Shown here piece by piece: positions 9,607 through 19,808 of a stretch of DNA of 64,000 bases. The position numbers and the translations under genes were made by a program. Source of the stretch: Psychromonas sp. MME1 (GTDB lineage: Bacteria > Pseudomonadota > Gammaproteobacteria > Enterobacterales > Psychromonadaceae). Position 1 is the first letter of the stretch; each line of letters starts with the position of its first letter. Location of the stretch: NCBI RefSeq assembly GCF_041080865.1, contig NZ_CP160906.1, forward strand, positions 2,666,001-2,730,000, given 5' to 3'. Under the pieces are notes generated by a model that saw nothing but the letters and a program-made list of their open reading frames with translations, was not told where the DNA came from and did not search any database.

Positions 9607-10122
9607 ATGAAAAAATTTCTTTCACTATTATCTATTGCGTTAGTTCTTTTATTTACTGCGAGTAGCGCTTCAGCAATGCTTATTCAAGGTGAGATAAGTT
9701 TTACAGGTAATGCAACAACGACTGCTGCTGGAGGGGTAGTTACCTCTGTCGACTTCGGCACTTTTAATGTCGATGTAATAAAAGGCAACTTTATACCTTA
9801 CGTTAGTACAGGGGCTGTTGCAACATTCACAGACCTCGCAACTGTCGCCGCTACAAATAGCTTATGGACAGCAGGAGGCTTTACTTTCGATCTTAACAAC
9901 GTGCTTTACAACTCTGTTGACTATGGCGCAGCCGTTATTGCAGGAACAGGATTTATTTCAGGCAATGGCTATGACTCAACCGCTTTCAAATGGTTATTTA
10001 CGAGTCAAGTTGGTGAATCAAAAACTTTCTCTGCGACAGTAGTTCCTGCTCCAGCAGGTGCAGCATTACTTGGTTTAGCTATCTTGGGATTTGGTTTAAC
10101 TCGTCGCAATAAAAGAGCATAA
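9607..10122 (+). CDS. PEP-CTERM-type sorted surface protein (VPAPA variant)
   Basis: This 171-residue protein has an N-terminal signal peptide (cleavage near SASA-M), a beta-rich low-complexity body, and a C-terminal sorting signal: VVPAPAGAALLGLAILGFGL followed by TRRNKRA. That tail has the exosortase-substrate layout of a Pro-containing motif, a hydrophobic helix and a basic end. The motif is PAP rather than canonical PEP. The mature protein is probably cut by an exosortase (not in the window) and released with exopolysaccharide. AAGGAG precedes the ATG at the right distance. It follows the Prs operon behind a terminator, with its own predicted sigma-54 promoter. Confidence 0.85.
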   Translation: MKKFLSLLSIALVLLFTASSASAMLIQGEISFTGNATTTAAGGVVTSVDFGTFNVDVIKGNFIPYVSTGAVATFTDLATVAATNSLWTAGGFTFDLNNVLYNSVDYGAAVIAGTGFISGNGYDSTAFKWLFTSQVGESKTFSATVVPAPAGAALLGLAILGFGLTRRNKRA

Positions 10123-10170
10123 GGTAACAAAGAATAACAAAATAAAGCGCTACGCTGCTAAATTTTCAGA

Positions 10171-10204
10171 CCCATAAATATATTGCTTATTTATGGGTTT
10201 TTTA
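10171..10204 (+). terminator. Rho-independent terminator after PEP-CTERM gene
   Basis: The stem CCCATAAATA / TATTTATGGG with a short loop is followed by TTTTTT. It lies about 50 bp downstream of the PEP-CTERM stop codon. Confidence 0.9.
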
Positions 10205-10315
10205 TTCTACATAAAATCTACAACTCATAGATCACGCACATAAAATTAGCCTCTTACTCAGCAACATGAATTACGTTATGATGATATTGCCTCCTTCTTG
10301 AAATGGACTATATGA

Positions 10316-11347
10316 ATGGAAAATAAGAAAACGAAGTTCTTGCTCAGTTTAGATTATGAGCTTTTTTTCGGTAATAAAAGTGGTAGTGTAGAAAACTGCA
10401 TGATTAAGCCAACTGAGCAATTATTAACACTGTTGGATAACTATAACTACAAAGTAAGCCTATTTGTTGATGCGGGTTTTTTACTTAAATTGAAACAGTA
10501 TGCAACTGACTTCCCTCAGCTAGCCCTACAATATTCCTCAATAAAAAAACAGCTTCTTGCACTTTCTGCAAATGGTCACGATATACAACTTCACATTCAC
10601 CCACATTGGCAAGATAGCATCTATGATGGAACAGGATGGATTATTAATACACAACGCTATCGCTTACACGATTTTAGCCCATTAGAGGTGAATGAGATAG
10701 TACAAAACTATAAACAAGAGCTTGAATCCTGTACTGAACAAGAGATATTTGCCTTTAGAGCAGGCGGTTGGTGTTTACAGCCATTTGCACAGATTAAGCA
10801 AGCATTGCAAGCTAATCAAATTTGGCTAGATAGCACCGTTTTTAACCAAGGTCATTCCGATGATCCGACACGTTGGTTCAATTTTAAAAATGCGCCTAAA
10901 CAAGCTTACTGGCATTTCAGTGATGATCCAGTACACCCTAATAAGGATGGTTATTTTACAGAAATCCCCATTAGCGCAACGAAAACATCTCCCTTATTTT
11001 TTTGGAAGTTAGCATTACGTAAGAAATTATCTCGTGGTATTTTTGACAGCTTTGGTGATGGGCAAGCAATGATTGCCAATCGCAGTTATTATATTGAACG
11101 TTTAACTAAAACAACCTATGGGCCAGTGATGGTTGATGGTTCAAAGGCAGGGCAATTAGAGAAGGCATATCAGGACCATCTAAAATCAGCGGATCATGAC
11201 AACATTTTTAATGTCATGGGACATCCAAAAAGTTTATGCCCCTACTCGTTGGTCAAATTAAAACACTTTATAGAAAAACATCATAATGAAATGAGATCTA
11301 TTACCTATCAGGACCTTAAGCATTTAAAGCGTAATATAGTCAAATAA
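10316..11347 (+). CDS. Polysaccharide deacetylase family protein (WalW-like)
   Basis: A 343-residue predicted cytosolic protein with no signal peptide. The N-terminal LSLDYELFFG carries the catalytic/metal Asp of NodB-type deacetylases. HDIQLHIHPHW supplies metal-binding histidines, and FAFRAGGWCLQP resembles the R-x-P-loop motif. Such enzymes remove acyl groups from polysaccharide or glycan precursors. Placed after the PEP-CTERM gene, it may modify the same exopolysaccharide, though it has its own upstream region and may be independent. The substrate cannot be read from sequence. Confidence 0.72.
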   Translation: MENKKTKFLLSLDYELFFGNKSGSVENCMIKPTEQLLTLLDNYNYKVSLFVDAGFLLKLKQYATDFPQLALQYSSIKKQLLALSANGHDIQLHIHPHWQDSIYDGTGWIINTQRYRLHDFSPLEVNEIVQNYKQELESCTEQEIFAFRAGGWCLQPFAQIKQALQANQIWLDSTVFNQGHSDDPTRWFNFKNAPKQAYWHFSDDPVHPNKDGYFTEIPISATKTSPLFFWKLALRKKLSRGIFDSFGDGQAMIANRSYYIERLTKTTYGPVMVDGSKAGQLEKAYQDHLKSADHDNIFNVMGHPKSLCPYSLVKLKHFIEKHHNEMRSITYQDLKHLKRNIVK

Positions 11348-11352
11348 GACAG

Positions 11353-11385
11353 CCCCCTGAATATAGGTTTACCATGTTCAGGGGG
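11353..11385. other. GC-rich hairpin between convergent genes
   Basis: CCCCCTGAA and TTCAGGGGG form a 9-bp stem around a 15-nt loop between the deacetylase (+) and pyrE (-). There is no clear U-tract on either side, so it may be a weak bidirectional terminator or a transcript-end stabiliser. Confidence 0.45.
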
Positions 11386-11421
11386 AGAAAACACACAGTC
11401 AGCAAAGATAATTGCGTATCG

Positions 11422-12063
11422 TTAAATTCCGTATGCTAAGCGATAGGCTTTAACTGACTCAAGGTGCTCATGCATATCTGGTTGCGCTTCTAAATAGGTA
11501 ATGAGGTCTGATAACTGCACGATAGATATCACCGTTGCACCATAATCACGTTCAACTTCTTGAATAGCCGATAATTCAGCCTTACCTTTTTCTTGACGAT
11601 CCAACGCAATTAACACGCCAGCTAGCTGTGCATGGTGAGCTTGGATAATATCCATCGATTCACGAATGGCTGTGCCCGCGGTAATAACATCATCTACCAG
11701 CATGATTTTACCTTGCAACTCAGAGCCAACTAAACTCCCCCCTTCACCATGTGTTTTAGCTTCCTTACGGTTAAAACAATATGGTATATCTAAATCATAA
11801 CCATCCGCTAATGCAACTGCCGTGGTTGTTGCAATTGGAATACCTTTGTAGGCTGGCCCAAAAAGGAGGTCGTAATCAATTCCAGAATCCATTAATGCTG
11901 CCGCGTAAAATCGCCCTAAGCGGGCCAAATCTCGCCCAGTATTAAATAATCCCGCATTAAAAAAGTAGGGGCTTATACGACCAGATTTTAGGGTAAATTG
12001 ACCAAATTTAAGCACCTCTTTTTCAAGTGCAAATTCAATAAACTCTTTCTGATAATCTTTCAT
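11422..12063 (-). CDS. pyrE: Orotate phosphoribosyltransferase
   Basis: A 213-residue enzyme of de novo pyrimidine synthesis that converts orotate and PRPP to OMP. The PRPP-binding motif [13 protein letters not shown] is intact. The N-terminus ([18 protein letters not shown]) and overall length match E. coli PyrE (213 residues). It starts 4 bp after the rph stop, so rph-pyrE form an operon as in other gammaproteobacteria. The short gap leaves no room for the rph-pyrE attenuator known in E. coli. Confidence 0.97.
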   Translation of the reverse strand: MKDYQKEFIEFALEKEVLKFGQFTLKSGRISPYFFNAGLFNTGRDLARLGRFYAAALMDSGIDYDLLFGPAYKGIPIATTTAVALADGYDLDIPYCFNRKEAKTHGEGGSLVGSELQGKIMLVDDVITAGTAIRESMDIIQAHHAQLAGVLIALDRQEKGKAELSAIQEVERDYGATVISIVQLSDLITYLEAQPDMHEHLESVKAYRLAYGI

Positions 12064-12067
12064 ATTA

Positions 12068-12787
12068 CTACTCCGCGCTTAATGCTTTTTTCTGCTCGTT
12101 AATTAATTTATTAATGCCACCTTCCGCAAGGCTCAACATCGCTAATAACTCCTGATGGCTAAAGGCGCCATTTTCAGCGGTACCTTGAATCTCAATCATA
12201 CCACCGCTATCGGTCATCACGACATTCATATCTGTTTCTGCATTGGAATCTTCAGCATAATCTAAATCACAGACAGCTGTTCCTTGGTAAATACCCACTG
12301 ACACAGCTGCAATCATCTGTTTTAAAGGGCTTTTTTTCAGTTTACCCGCAGCCACCATCCAATTTAATGCATCGACCAGTGCAACACATGCCCCAGTGAT
12401 AGAAGCTGTGCGCGTGCCACCATCGGCCTGTATAACATCACAATCAACAGTGATCATGTTTTCACCCAGTGCATTTAAATCAACAGCGGCCCGTAATGAA
12501 CGAGCAATGAGGCGTTGAATTTCTAAAGTACGCCCACCTTGCTTTCCTTTTGCCGCTTCACGCATATTGCGAGTATGTGTCGCACGGGGCAGCATTGCAT
12601 ATTCGGCAGTTACCCATCCTTTACCCTTTCCCTTTAAAAATGGCGGGACAGAATCACTGACACTGGCATTACATAATACTTTTGTATTGCCAACCTCAAT
12701 TAACACTGAGCCTTCGGCATAATCGGTATAATTACGGGTAATTTTAATATCACGGTTTTGCTCTGGAGTTCGGTTGCTAGGACGCAT
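12068..12787 (-). CDS. rph: Ribonuclease PH
   Basis: A 239-residue phosphorolytic 3'-5' exoribonuclease that trims tRNA 3' ends. RNase PH signatures are present: [10 protein letters not shown] at the N-terminus, [19 protein letters not shown], and the phosphate/active-site segment [18 protein letters not shown]. The length equals the family norm, with no sign of the C-terminal frameshift known in E. coli K-12. It is the first gene of the rph-pyrE operon. Confidence 0.97.
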   Translation of the reverse strand: MRPSNRTPEQNRDIKITRNYTDYAEGSVLIEVGNTKVLCNASVSDSVPPFLKGKGKGWVTAEYAMLPRATHTRNMREAAKGKQGGRTLEIQRLIARSLRAAVDLNALGENMITVDCDVIQADGGTRTASITGACVALVDALNWMVAAGKLKKSPLKQMIAAVSVGIYQGTAVCDLDYAEDSNAETDMNVVMTDSGGMIEIQGTAENGAFSHQELLAMLSLAEGGINKLINEQKKALSAE

Positions 12788-12871
12788 AAATCAATCAGCC
12801 TTATTAAAAAAAGAAGGCGCATTATATACCGATTCGCCTTCAAGATGCGAATTCAGTGAAATGCGCCAACT

Positions 12872-12884
12872 TATACCAATCGGA
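12872..12884. repeat. Solo copy of a dispersed TATACCAATCGGA repeat end
   Basis: TATACCAATCGGA matches the terminal repeats of the MITE-like element at 17304-17465. Only one end is visible in this 146-bp gap between rph and the protease gene, so it may be a decayed copy. Confidence 0.5.
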
Positions 12885-12933
12885 ATAAAGAGTGCCGATA
12901 TGCGAGGCATTGATTACAGTAACAACTTGCTCT

Positions 12934-15840
12934 TTATTTATCTCGATTAGCTACCCGCTTTGGTAAATTATCGACATCTGTAATTTTCACTTCATTAGGC
13001 AACGACAAGAATGGAAGCTCTTTATATTTCGTTCCCTGTACTTGTACGATAATTTGCTGACTGTTCTTACCCTGCAAAAATACTTTTTGATAAAATTCCT
13101 GCACGGCTTGCAAAGAGATACTCTGCAGAGTTTTAATATAAAGTGGTTTATGATTAACATCCGCTTTGATACTCAACCATTCATTCATTAAATAATCAAA
13201 CTCTGCGGCAATATTATTCGGTTTTGCTAAATAATTAGCGACATGAGCTTGCTTAATTGTATTAAATTTTTCTGTACTTATTTCATTTAATTGCTGAGAA
13301 AATTTATTTAAAAAGGCATCAAAACGGTCATAGAGCTGCGCATTACTTAGCACCGGCGTTTGTGTGAATAAGCCGAAGGCAACGCTATCATTAACCGGAA
13401 AAGAAGCACTAAAGGGTGAATAGGTTAACTGTTCTTGAGTGCGAATTTGGTCATAAAATGCAGGACGCAATAATTGGTTTAATAACTCTGCGGTTGCTAA
13501 GGATGCATCGTCCTGGAAATCGGTGAGATAAATAGAAGCAAGCGCATCATCTTCCATGGGCGAAGTAAGCGTATAATTTAAGGGGCCTTGCACAAGATTC
13601 GCCTGTAAACGGTCAATCACATAGAATGGTACAGATTGAATCTTGACCAGTTGCTCTATGTCATGGAATAACGCAAGTACTTGCTTACTACTCAGGTTCC
13701 CTAACGCAAGTAAGCGCACGCTTGAAGTGCTAAATAATTGCTTAATGAAGAGCGACATATCATCCACAGTTATCACTGCTAGTGCATTTTTTAATGTTTC
13801 ATCGGACCATGTCGGTTGACGTACAACATCACGAAATCCTGCCATCGCCAAATCCATTGCTTTAGATTTACTCTTATTATTAAGTCGGCGCTCCATCTCT
13901 TGTTTCGCCTGAGTAAGTGATTGCTCACTAAACTCTGACTTTTTAATCTCTTGCAAGACAGTTAATAGCAACTTATCCTGCTTATCACTATAACCACTGG
14001 TATTGATGACCATTCCATTACTATTATTAATAGAAAAATTTAAGCCAGCTTCCTGTGTAATAAAGTTCAATTCCGCAAAATTTTTATTCAATAAATTAAG
14101 TAGTAAGCTCATCATCACACGATTATTTGCGCTTTGATCGGCAATATCATTATTAAGCTGCAACTTTAAAATAGCTTTAGGCTCATCCAAATACTGACTT
14201 TGCTGATACCACAACGAAGCGCCGGGTTTATTAATCAACTGCTGTGCAACCTCAGTCTGCTCATTATTAACAAGTGATAAATTTTCAGGTAACCACAAGT
14301 TACTACTTGGTAATTTTAAATGAATATTTTTTGCATCCGCTAGCCAAGCTTGTTGAGTTTCAACCGATACCTGTTGCAGTGCATATTTTCCTTGATAATG
14401 AGGGATTTGAAGCTCCCCTTTTACACTCGGGCTTACTTCAAAAATGCGGCTATTCTGTGGGGTCAAATAGGTTAATAGTTGGGTAATAAATTCACTATTA
14501 AAGGCATCAAGTCGATAGGGGAAGAACAAAATATCTTTATATGGGTAAATCTGCATGTTCGCCGATAACGCCATGACATAATCAAAGCCTGAGTATTTAT
14601 TTAAAAATTGAAAACGTGTACTTAAACTTTGCTGCTGTTGTTCATACTGTAAGCTATTTATCCCCTTATTTTTAATCAGGTCAATAAATGCAAATAATGT
14701 CGCCATGATTTTATCTTGCTGCTCAACACCTTTACCGGTGAGTTTAAACTGCATACTCAGTTGTGAGTATTGCTCACTATATGTACTATAGAATCCCGAC
14801 ATCACCGACTCAACTAAAGCCTGCTTTTGCAAGGTATCTGACAACCCTCCTTGATGGTCAGAGCCTAACAAACGACTAATATACCCACCCGGTTGATACA
14901 TATATTCATCTTTGACGCTCGGTAATAAAAAATTCACCTGCAGCATTTTAATATCGGCAGTGGGCTTCATAGAAACTTTAATCGCCAACTGCTCCTTTGT
15001 TAACAAAGGGGTCGCAATAACAGGTTTGCTAACCTTTTTGTTAGGTATTTGCGTCAAATATAAACTGGCAACCTGCTCCAACTGTTTTATCGTCCTGGGG
15101 CCAGTGATAGCAACCTTCATTAAATTAGCGGAATAGTAACGGTTAAAAAAACGGACCAATTCATCCTGTAATTTACTATTGGATTTGTCCACTAACGTGG
15201 TTAAATCGCCCGTGCTAAAACGTGCCATTGGATGGTCAGGATTAAGTGTAAAACGCTGCAAAGCATAAAGCTTACGCATATCATTATCAAAATAGGTTTT
15301 GTGCTCTGCATTCACGGTATGGCGTTCTTTATCGGCATATTTCTCATCGAGTAAAGGCGCTCTCATCACATCGCCTAATCTATCAAGCGCCTCACCTAAA
15401 TAGTCATCATTCACTTCAAAGCCATATACCGTGCTATCTTGTGACGTATAAGCATTCGTATAACCACCGTGCTGATTCATAAATTCGCTATATTCATTAA
15501 TCGTAGGGTAACGTTCTGAGCCAAGGAATAGCATATGCTCTAAATAATGCGCTAAACCTAACTGCAATTCTGGATTATGCATACTACCAACGGGCACAGA
15601 TAAAGAAGCGGAGCTGTTCTCTAAATCAGGATCAGAAACGAGCAAAACCTCAAGGTCATTGCTTAAACGAATGACTTTATATTCACGCGTATCATTGGGG
15701 CTTTTTATAATATGGTTATCTAACGGGGTAAATGAAGGCATCGCTAACTCAGTGTTTGGGGTGGCATTTGCCAATGGGATAAATGAAACAAGGCACAGCA
15801 AAGAGGCTGTGAGCAGATATATCGAGCTAATACGCGGCAT
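12934..15840 (-). CDS. ptrA: Pitrilysin-type M16 zinc metalloprotease, periplasmic
   Basis: About 968 residues from the preferred ATG at 15840, giving a signal peptide that ends near ANA-TPN. An upstream in-frame extension to 15918 lacks a sensible signal and is rejected. The inverted zinc motif HxxEH is intact (HYLEH at about 98-102, in GLAHYLEHMLFLGS), with the distal glutamate in the VNAEHKTY region. Length and domain order (active M16 domain, then inactive halves) match protease III of E. coli (962 residues), which degrades periplasmic peptides. It is followed by neither recB nor recD, unlike E. coli, so the symbol reflects homology only. Confidence 0.85.
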   Translation of the reverse strand: MPRISSIYLLTASLLCLVSFIPLANATPNTELAMPSFTPLDNHIIKSPNDTREYKVIRLSNDLEVLLVSDPDLENSSASLSVPVGSMHNPELQLGLAHYLEHMLFLGSERYPTINEYSEFMNQHGGYTNAYTSQDSTVYGFEVNDDYLGEALDRLGDVMRAPLLDEKYADKERHTVNAEHKTYFDNDMRKLYALQRFTLNPDHPMARFSTGDLTTLVDKSNSKLQDELVRFFNRYYSANLMKVAITGPRTIKQLEQVASLYLTQIPNKKVSKPVIATPLLTKEQLAIKVSMKPTADIKMLQVNFLLPSVKDEYMYQPGGYISRLLGSDHQGGLSDTLQKQALVESVMSGFYSTYSEQYSQLSMQFKLTGKGVEQQDKIMATLFAFIDLIKNKGINSLQYEQQQQSLSTRFQFLNKYSGFDYVMALSANMQIYPYKDILFFPYRLDAFNSEFITQLLTYLTPQNSRIFEVSPSVKGELQIPHYQGKYALQQVSVETQQAWLADAKNIHLKLPSSNLWLPENLSLVNNEQTEVAQQLINKPGASLWYQQSQYLDEPKAILKLQLNNDIADQSANNRVMMSLLLNLLNKNFAELNFITQEAGLNFSINNSNGMVINTSGYSDKQDKLLLTVLQEIKKSEFSEQSLTQAKQEMERRLNNKSKSKAMDLAMAGFRDVVRQPTWSDETLKNALAVITVDDMSLFIKQLFSTSSVRLLALGNLSSKQVLALFHDIEQLVKIQSVPFYVIDRLQANLVQGPLNYTLTSPMEDDALASIYLTDFQDDASLATAELLNQLLRPAFYDQIRTQEQLTYSPFSASFPVNDSVAFGLFTQTPVLSNAQLYDRFDAFLNKFSQQLNEISTEKFNTIKQAHVANYLAKPNNIAAEFDYLMNEWLSIKADVNHKPLYIKTLQSISLQAVQEFYQKVFLQGKNSQQIIVQVQGTKYKELPFLSLPNEVKITDVDNLPKRVANRDK

Positions 15841-15929
15841 TATTTTTATCTCAAGTGATGTGAATATATATGACAAGCTAATGTGCGATAAGTTTAACAA
15901 AAAAATAAATAATACCAATGACTATGGAA

Positions 15930-16367
15930 TTAAAGTTGCAGCCAAAATGTCATCGGGCCATCATTGCAAGATGATACTTGCATATCTGCGGCAAACTCTC
16001 CCGTTTCAACATGGCTTCCTAATAGGCGGCATTGTTCAATAAAGAGTAGATATAGCCTTAATGCTTCATCGGGTTCAGCAGCATGACTAAAGCCAGGACG
16101 ATTTCCCTTACGTGTGTCCGCAGCTAAAGTAAATTGTGATACCACTAATAGATCCCCTCCCGCTTGCTGAACATTCAAATTACTTTTACCCTCTTGATCG
16201 GCAAAAATACGTTGCGCTAAGACCCGCTCTGCCAAACGTCTACATTTTTTATCGTCATCGCCCTTCTCAACGGCTAAATAAACGAGTAAACCATTTTTTA
16301 TTTCGCCAACAGTACTATTAGCAACTTCAACTTTAGCTTGAGTCACCCGTTGTAAAAGTACAATCAT
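15930..16367 (-). CDS. dtd: D-aminoacyl-tRNA deacylase
   Basis: A 145-residue enzyme that hydrolyses D-aminoacyl-tRNAs. Family motifs are present: [12 protein letters not shown] at the N-terminus, the catalytic [17 protein letters not shown] region, and a C-terminal NDGPMTFWL, a minor variant of the usual GPVT/GPMT cross-subunit motif. The start overlaps the yihY stop by 4 bp, as in the yihY-dtd pair of related bacteria. Confidence 0.95.
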   Translation of the reverse strand: MIVLLQRVTQAKVEVANSTVGEIKNGLLVYLAVEKGDDDKKCRRLAERVLAQRIFADQEGKSNLNVQQAGGDLLVVSQFTLAADTRKGNRPGFSHAAEPDEALRLYLLFIEQCRLLGSHVETGEFAADMQVSSCNDGPMTFWLQL

Positions 16368-17233
16368 CCATTATCCTTTGAAAACCTATCCGTTTGATGC
16401 AAAAACTCTTCTAAAGTTGCCGTTACTTCTGCCCCAATTAAAATAATTAACCAGACAAAGTAAATCCAAACAAACAGAATAGGGATAACCGCTAATGCAC
16501 CATAGATTAACTGCTGCGTTGGGAAGTGGGTAATATACAAACTAAAAAGATCCGTTGCCAAATGAAATAATAACGAAGTTAAAAAACCACCAATTAAGGC
16601 ATAACGAAACCGCACCCGTTGATGGGGAACCAAAGTATACACGCCTGCGAAAGCGAGCCAGGCAAAAATAAAGGGCATGAAACTTAAAATTTTCTGACCA
16701 ATGGATAGATACCCCTCTTCTTGGAAAATAGTAAAAAGGTAAGAACTAAGTGCAATGCTACCACCAATGATAATCGGACCTAGACTCAGAATGGTCCAAT
16801 AGATAGTGAAAGCCTGTACATAGGAACGTTTATTATTACAGCGCCAAATCCGATTTATCGTTTGGTCAATGGTTGAGATCAATAACAGTGCAATGACGAT
16901 TAACGAAGCGATGCCCATCATGCTCATTTTTTTGGTATTTTCGATAAAACCACCCATATGATCCTTAATTGCAGCCCCGGATGTCGGAACAAAATTGTTA
17001 TAAATAAGGTCTTCAATGATGGTATGTAATTTTGCAAACATCGGAAAAGCAGAAAGCATATAAAAGATCACAGCAAGAAAAGGCACTAATGAAAGCAGTG
17101 TCACATAGGCAAGATGCCCTGCTGGTACTTTAATATTATCTTGTTGGCAACGATGCCATAAAAAAACAAGATAGGCGTAGCTGCTTTTACTTTTGTTAAT
17201 TAACGCTTCTTTATCAAATTGCACGATAACCAT
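16364..17233 (-). CDS. yihY: YihY/BrkB family inner-membrane protein
   Basis: The 289-residue protein has about six hydrophobic segments and the UPF0761 signature near [18 protein letters not shown]. It was once annotated as RNase BN (rbn), but that activity belongs to another protein, so only the name YihY is safe. Function is unknown. It is the first gene of a two-gene unit with dtd (4-bp overlap). Confidence 0.9.
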   Translation of the reverse strand: MVIVQFDKEALINKSKSSYAYLVFLWHRCQQDNIKVPAGHLAYVTLLSLVPFLAVIFYMLSAFPMFAKLHTIIEDLIYNNFVPTSGAAIKDHMGGFIENTKKMSMMGIASLIVIALLLISTIDQTINRIWRCNNKRSYVQAFTIYWTILSLGPIIIGGSIALSSYLFTIFQEEGYLSIGQKILSFMPFIFAWLAFAGVYTLVPHQRVRFRYALIGGFLTSLLFHLATDLFSLYITHFPTQQLIYGALAVIPILFVWIYFVWLIILIGAEVTATLEEFLHQTDRFSKDNG

Positions 17234-17303
17234 CCTTGGGTTTCAATATCTAACTATTTTATAACTATACTCGCTACCAATGTAAATGCAAAAATCGATC
17301 ATA

Positions 17304-17465
17304 ATACCAATCGGATTAAGTATGTGATCTAAATTTTGTGCAGGAAAAATGGCTTAATTTGAGGCGTAAGTTGACGTAAATGGTTTCTCCCTTTACGAAA
17401 CTTACAACAAAAAAGTAAGTTATTTTAACCAGCAAAATAGAGCAGCTATTTACTCCGATTGGTAT
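17304..17465. repeat. MITE-like element with 12-bp terminal inverted repeats
   Basis: ATACCAATCGGA at 17304-17315 is exactly inverted as TCCGATTGGTAT at 17454-17465, bounding 162 bp with no gene. The same end occurs alone at 12872, and a related palindrome lies at 19424-19486. A small non-autonomous transposable element or an extragenic palindromic repeat family is likely. No transposase is nearby. Confidence 0.6.
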
Positions 17466-17516
17466 AAGCTTTGTCCTAGGAGAGCGTGTGATAATCGGGG
17501 GTAGCAACGAACAACC

Positions 17517-17546
17517 AAAAAAAAAGGCCTTACCTAAGTAAGACCT
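17517..17546 (-). terminator. Rho-independent terminator of bipA
   Basis: On the minus strand a 9-bp stem (AGGTCTTAC / GTAAGGCCT, one G-U pair) with loop TTAG is followed by nine T residues. It lies just beyond the bipA stop codon. Confidence 0.93.
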
Positions 17547-17569
17547 CAATTAATCAGTAAGTTAACTAA

Positions 17570-19393
17570 TTAACCTTTAGCTGGACGAGCCGCACGTTTA
17601 CGTTCATTTTCAGTAAGAAGTTTCTTACGAATACGAATGCTTTTTGGCGTCACTTCCACTAACTCATCGACATCAATAAACTCAAGCGCCTGCTCAAGTG
17701 TTAATATTATTGCAGGTGATAAAGTTTGCGCTTCATCTGTACCCGATGCACGTACGTTAGTTAGCTGTTTACCACGGATACAGTTAACTGTTAAATCGTT
17801 AGCACGGTTATGAATACCAATAATTTGACCTTCATAAACCTCTGTACCATGTCCTAGGAATAGGCGGCCACGATCCTGTAAGAAGAACAGAGAATAAGTA
17901 ACAGCTTTACCCGTTTGATTACAAACTAATACACCATTTTGACGCTGGCCAATTGTACCGCCTTTGTGTGGGCCGTAATGGTCAAAGCTATGGTATAAAA
18001 GACCAGAGCCTGAAGTTAATGTCATAAACTCAGTTTGGAAACCAATTAAACCACGGCTTGGGATCATAAAGTCTAAACGAACACGTCCTTTGCCATCTGG
18101 TGTCATATTCGTTAGTTCCGCTTTACGAATACCTAACTGTTCCATAACACTGCCTTGATGTTGCTCTTCACAGTCAATTGTCAATGTTTCCATTGGCTCT
18201 TGTCTCTGTCCATCAACAACACGCTCAATAACCTCAGGGCGAGATACGGCTAACTCATAACCTTCACGACGCATATTTTCAATGAGGATACCTAAATGCA
18301 ATTCACCACGACCAGAAACTTTAAATTTATCTGGATCTTCCGTCTCTTCTACTTTAAGCGCAACGTTGTGTACCAATTCTTTATTTAAACGATCCAAGAT
18401 ATTACGTGATGTAACGTATTTACCTTCTTTACCACAGAATGGAGAATTGTTTACTTGGAAAGTCATGGTAACGGTTGGTTCATCAACGCTTAATGGCGGC
18501 ATCGCTTCCACATTATTTTGTGCACAGACCGTATCAGAGATTTTTAATTCACCTAAGCCACTGATAGCAATAATATCACCAGCCTGCGCAAGCTCTACAT
18601 CATGGCGCTCTAGACCTAAATAACCTAATACTTGACCCACTTTACCATTACGTTTTTTACCATCTGCACCAATAACGGTAACAGGTTGGTTAACTTTCAC
18701 ATTACCACGGGTAATACGACCAACACCGATAACACCAACATAGGAGTTGTAGTCAAGCTGAGAGATCTGCATCTGGAAGTCACCATCACGATCTGCCGCA
18801 GGTGGTGCTACATTATCGACGATAGTTTGGAATAAATCTTCCATGCTATCTTTTTGTACATCTAACTCATCACTCGCCCAACCGTTCAATGCGGATGCGT
18901 AAATAACTTTAAAATCTAATTGCTCATCAGTTGCACCCAAATTATCAAACAGATCAAATACTTGATCCATTACCCACTCAGGACGAGCACCTGGGCGATC
19001 AACTTTATTAATAACAACGATAGGCTTGAGGCCATAGGCAAATGCTTTTTGTGTTACAAAACGGGTTTGCGGCATTGGACCATCAACGGCATCAACAATA
19101 AGACATACACTGTCTACCATTGACATGATACGTTCAACTTCACCACCGAAGTCAGCATGCCCAGGAGTATCTACGATATTGATATGGTAATCATTCCACA
19201 CAATCGCTGTGTTTTTAGCAAGAATTGTAATACCACGCTCTTTTTCAAGATCGTTAGAGTCCATTATGCGTTCTTCAGAACCGCCACGTAAATCTAGTGT
19301 GCCAGACTGCTGTAAAAGTTTATCAACTAGGGTTGTTTTACCGTGGTCAACGTGAGCAATAATGGCAATATTTCTTAATTTTTCTAACGACAT
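17570..19393 (-). CDS. bipA: Ribosome-associated GTPase BipA/TypA
   Basis: From the ATG at 19393 the protein is 607 residues, the length of E. coli BipA. Its start, [20 protein letters not shown], aligns with that protein. A GAGG ribosome site lies 6 nt upstream; a TTG four codons earlier is rejected. The G1 motif AHVDHGKT, switch region [20 protein letters not shown] and NKVD are intact, followed by EF-G-like domains and the BipA-specific C-terminus. It acts in 50S assembly and in cold and stress adaptation. It sits divergent from glnA, as in E. coli. Confidence 0.97.
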   Translation of the reverse strand: MSLEKLRNIAIIAHVDHGKTTLVDKLLQQSGTLDLRGGSEERIMDSNDLEKERGITILAKNTAIVWNDYHINIVDTPGHADFGGEVERIMSMVDSVCLIVDAVDGPMPQTRFVTQKAFAYGLKPIVVINKVDRPGARPEWVMDQVFDLFDNLGATDEQLDFKVIYASALNGWASDELDVQKDSMEDLFQTIVDNVAPPAADRDGDFQMQISQLDYNSYVGVIGVGRITRGNVKVNQPVTVIGADGKKRNGKVGQVLGYLGLERHDVELAQAGDIIAISGLGELKISDTVCAQNNVEAMPPLSVDEPTVTMTFQVNNSPFCGKEGKYVTSRNILDRLNKELVHNVALKVEETEDPDKFKVSGRGELHLGILIENMRREGYELAVSRPEVIERVVDGQRQEPMETLTIDCEEQHQGSVMEQLGIRKAELTNMTPDGKGRVRLDFMIPSRGLIGFQTEFMTLTSGSGLLYHSFDHYGPHKGGTIGQRQNGVLVCNQTGKAVTYSLFFLQDRGRLFLGHGTEVYEGQIIGIHNRANDLTVNCIRGKQLTNVRASGTDEAQTLSPAIILTLEQALEFIDVDELVEVTPKSIRIRKKLLTENERKRAARPAKG

Positions 19394-19423
19394 GATGCGC
19401 CTCAAAAGTAACTATTAATAAAA

Positions 19424-19486
19424 ATACCAATTAAGTGAATTAAGTCATGATGAATCTATTACAGACTAAATTCATTTAATTGGTAT
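19424..19486. repeat. 63-bp palindromic repeat related to the ATACCAAT family
   Basis: ATACCAATTAAGTGAATT (19424-19441) is inverted at 19469-19486 with one mismatch, separated by 27 bp. It shares the ATACCAAT terminus of the 17304-17465 element. It lies in the bipA-glnA divergent region, upstream of the NtrC sites. Confidence 0.65.
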
Positions 19487-19623
19487 AAACGCGCACATTG
19501 TAACCATAATTTAAAAAATAGAAAGTTTTAAGTCCGTCACAATTCATATATCCGCCCTAATACTTGCCTTTAATAATGCTTTAATCATATTTACTTACCC
19601 ATTTATACTTACAGCAACAACAA

Positions 19624-19661
19624 AGCACCAAAATGATCCACAAAAGCACCTTGTTGGTGCA
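19624..19661 (+). promoter_or_regulatory. Predicted NtrC (GlnG) binding sites upstream of glnA
   Basis: AGCACCTTGTTGGTGCA at 19645-19661 matches the NtrC palindrome TGCACCA-N3-TGGTGCA in 15 of the 17 positions when N counts as a match. A weaker copy begins AGCACCA at 19624, giving centre spacing of 21 bp, two helical turns. They lie about 90-130 bp upstream of the predicted start point, the distance expected for an enhancer. Confidence 0.75.
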
Positions 19662-19723
19662 AAGATTAATGCGTTTTTCATTTACTACAGGTAAAGGTCT
19701 TGAAATTATAGCATTATATTTTT

Positions 19724-19741
19724 TTGGTATAATTTTAGCTT
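19724..19741 (+). promoter_or_regulatory. Predicted sigma-54 promoter of glnA
   Basis: TTGGTATAATTTTAGCTT has GG at 19726-19727 and GC at 19738-19739 with exactly 10 bases between. It lies 67 bp before the glnA ATG and downstream of the NtrC sites, the arrangement of the nitrogen-regulated glnAp2 promoter. Confidence 0.7.
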
Positions 19742-19808
19742 TGTTGGAGTTCTAAATTATTTTTGTTATGGTTACCCTTCATTTTGATGTTAATTAGAGG
19801 TTCTAAAC

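Noticed and set aside
12881-12938. Long-loop inverted repeat AATAAAGAG ... CTCTTTATT as a terminator of the M16 protease
   Set aside because: The loop is about 40 nt and no U-tract follows; too weak to call.
15841-15918. N-terminal extension of the M16 protease
   Set aside because: The ATG at 15840 gives a proper signal peptide; the extension is hydrophobic noise without a ribosome site.
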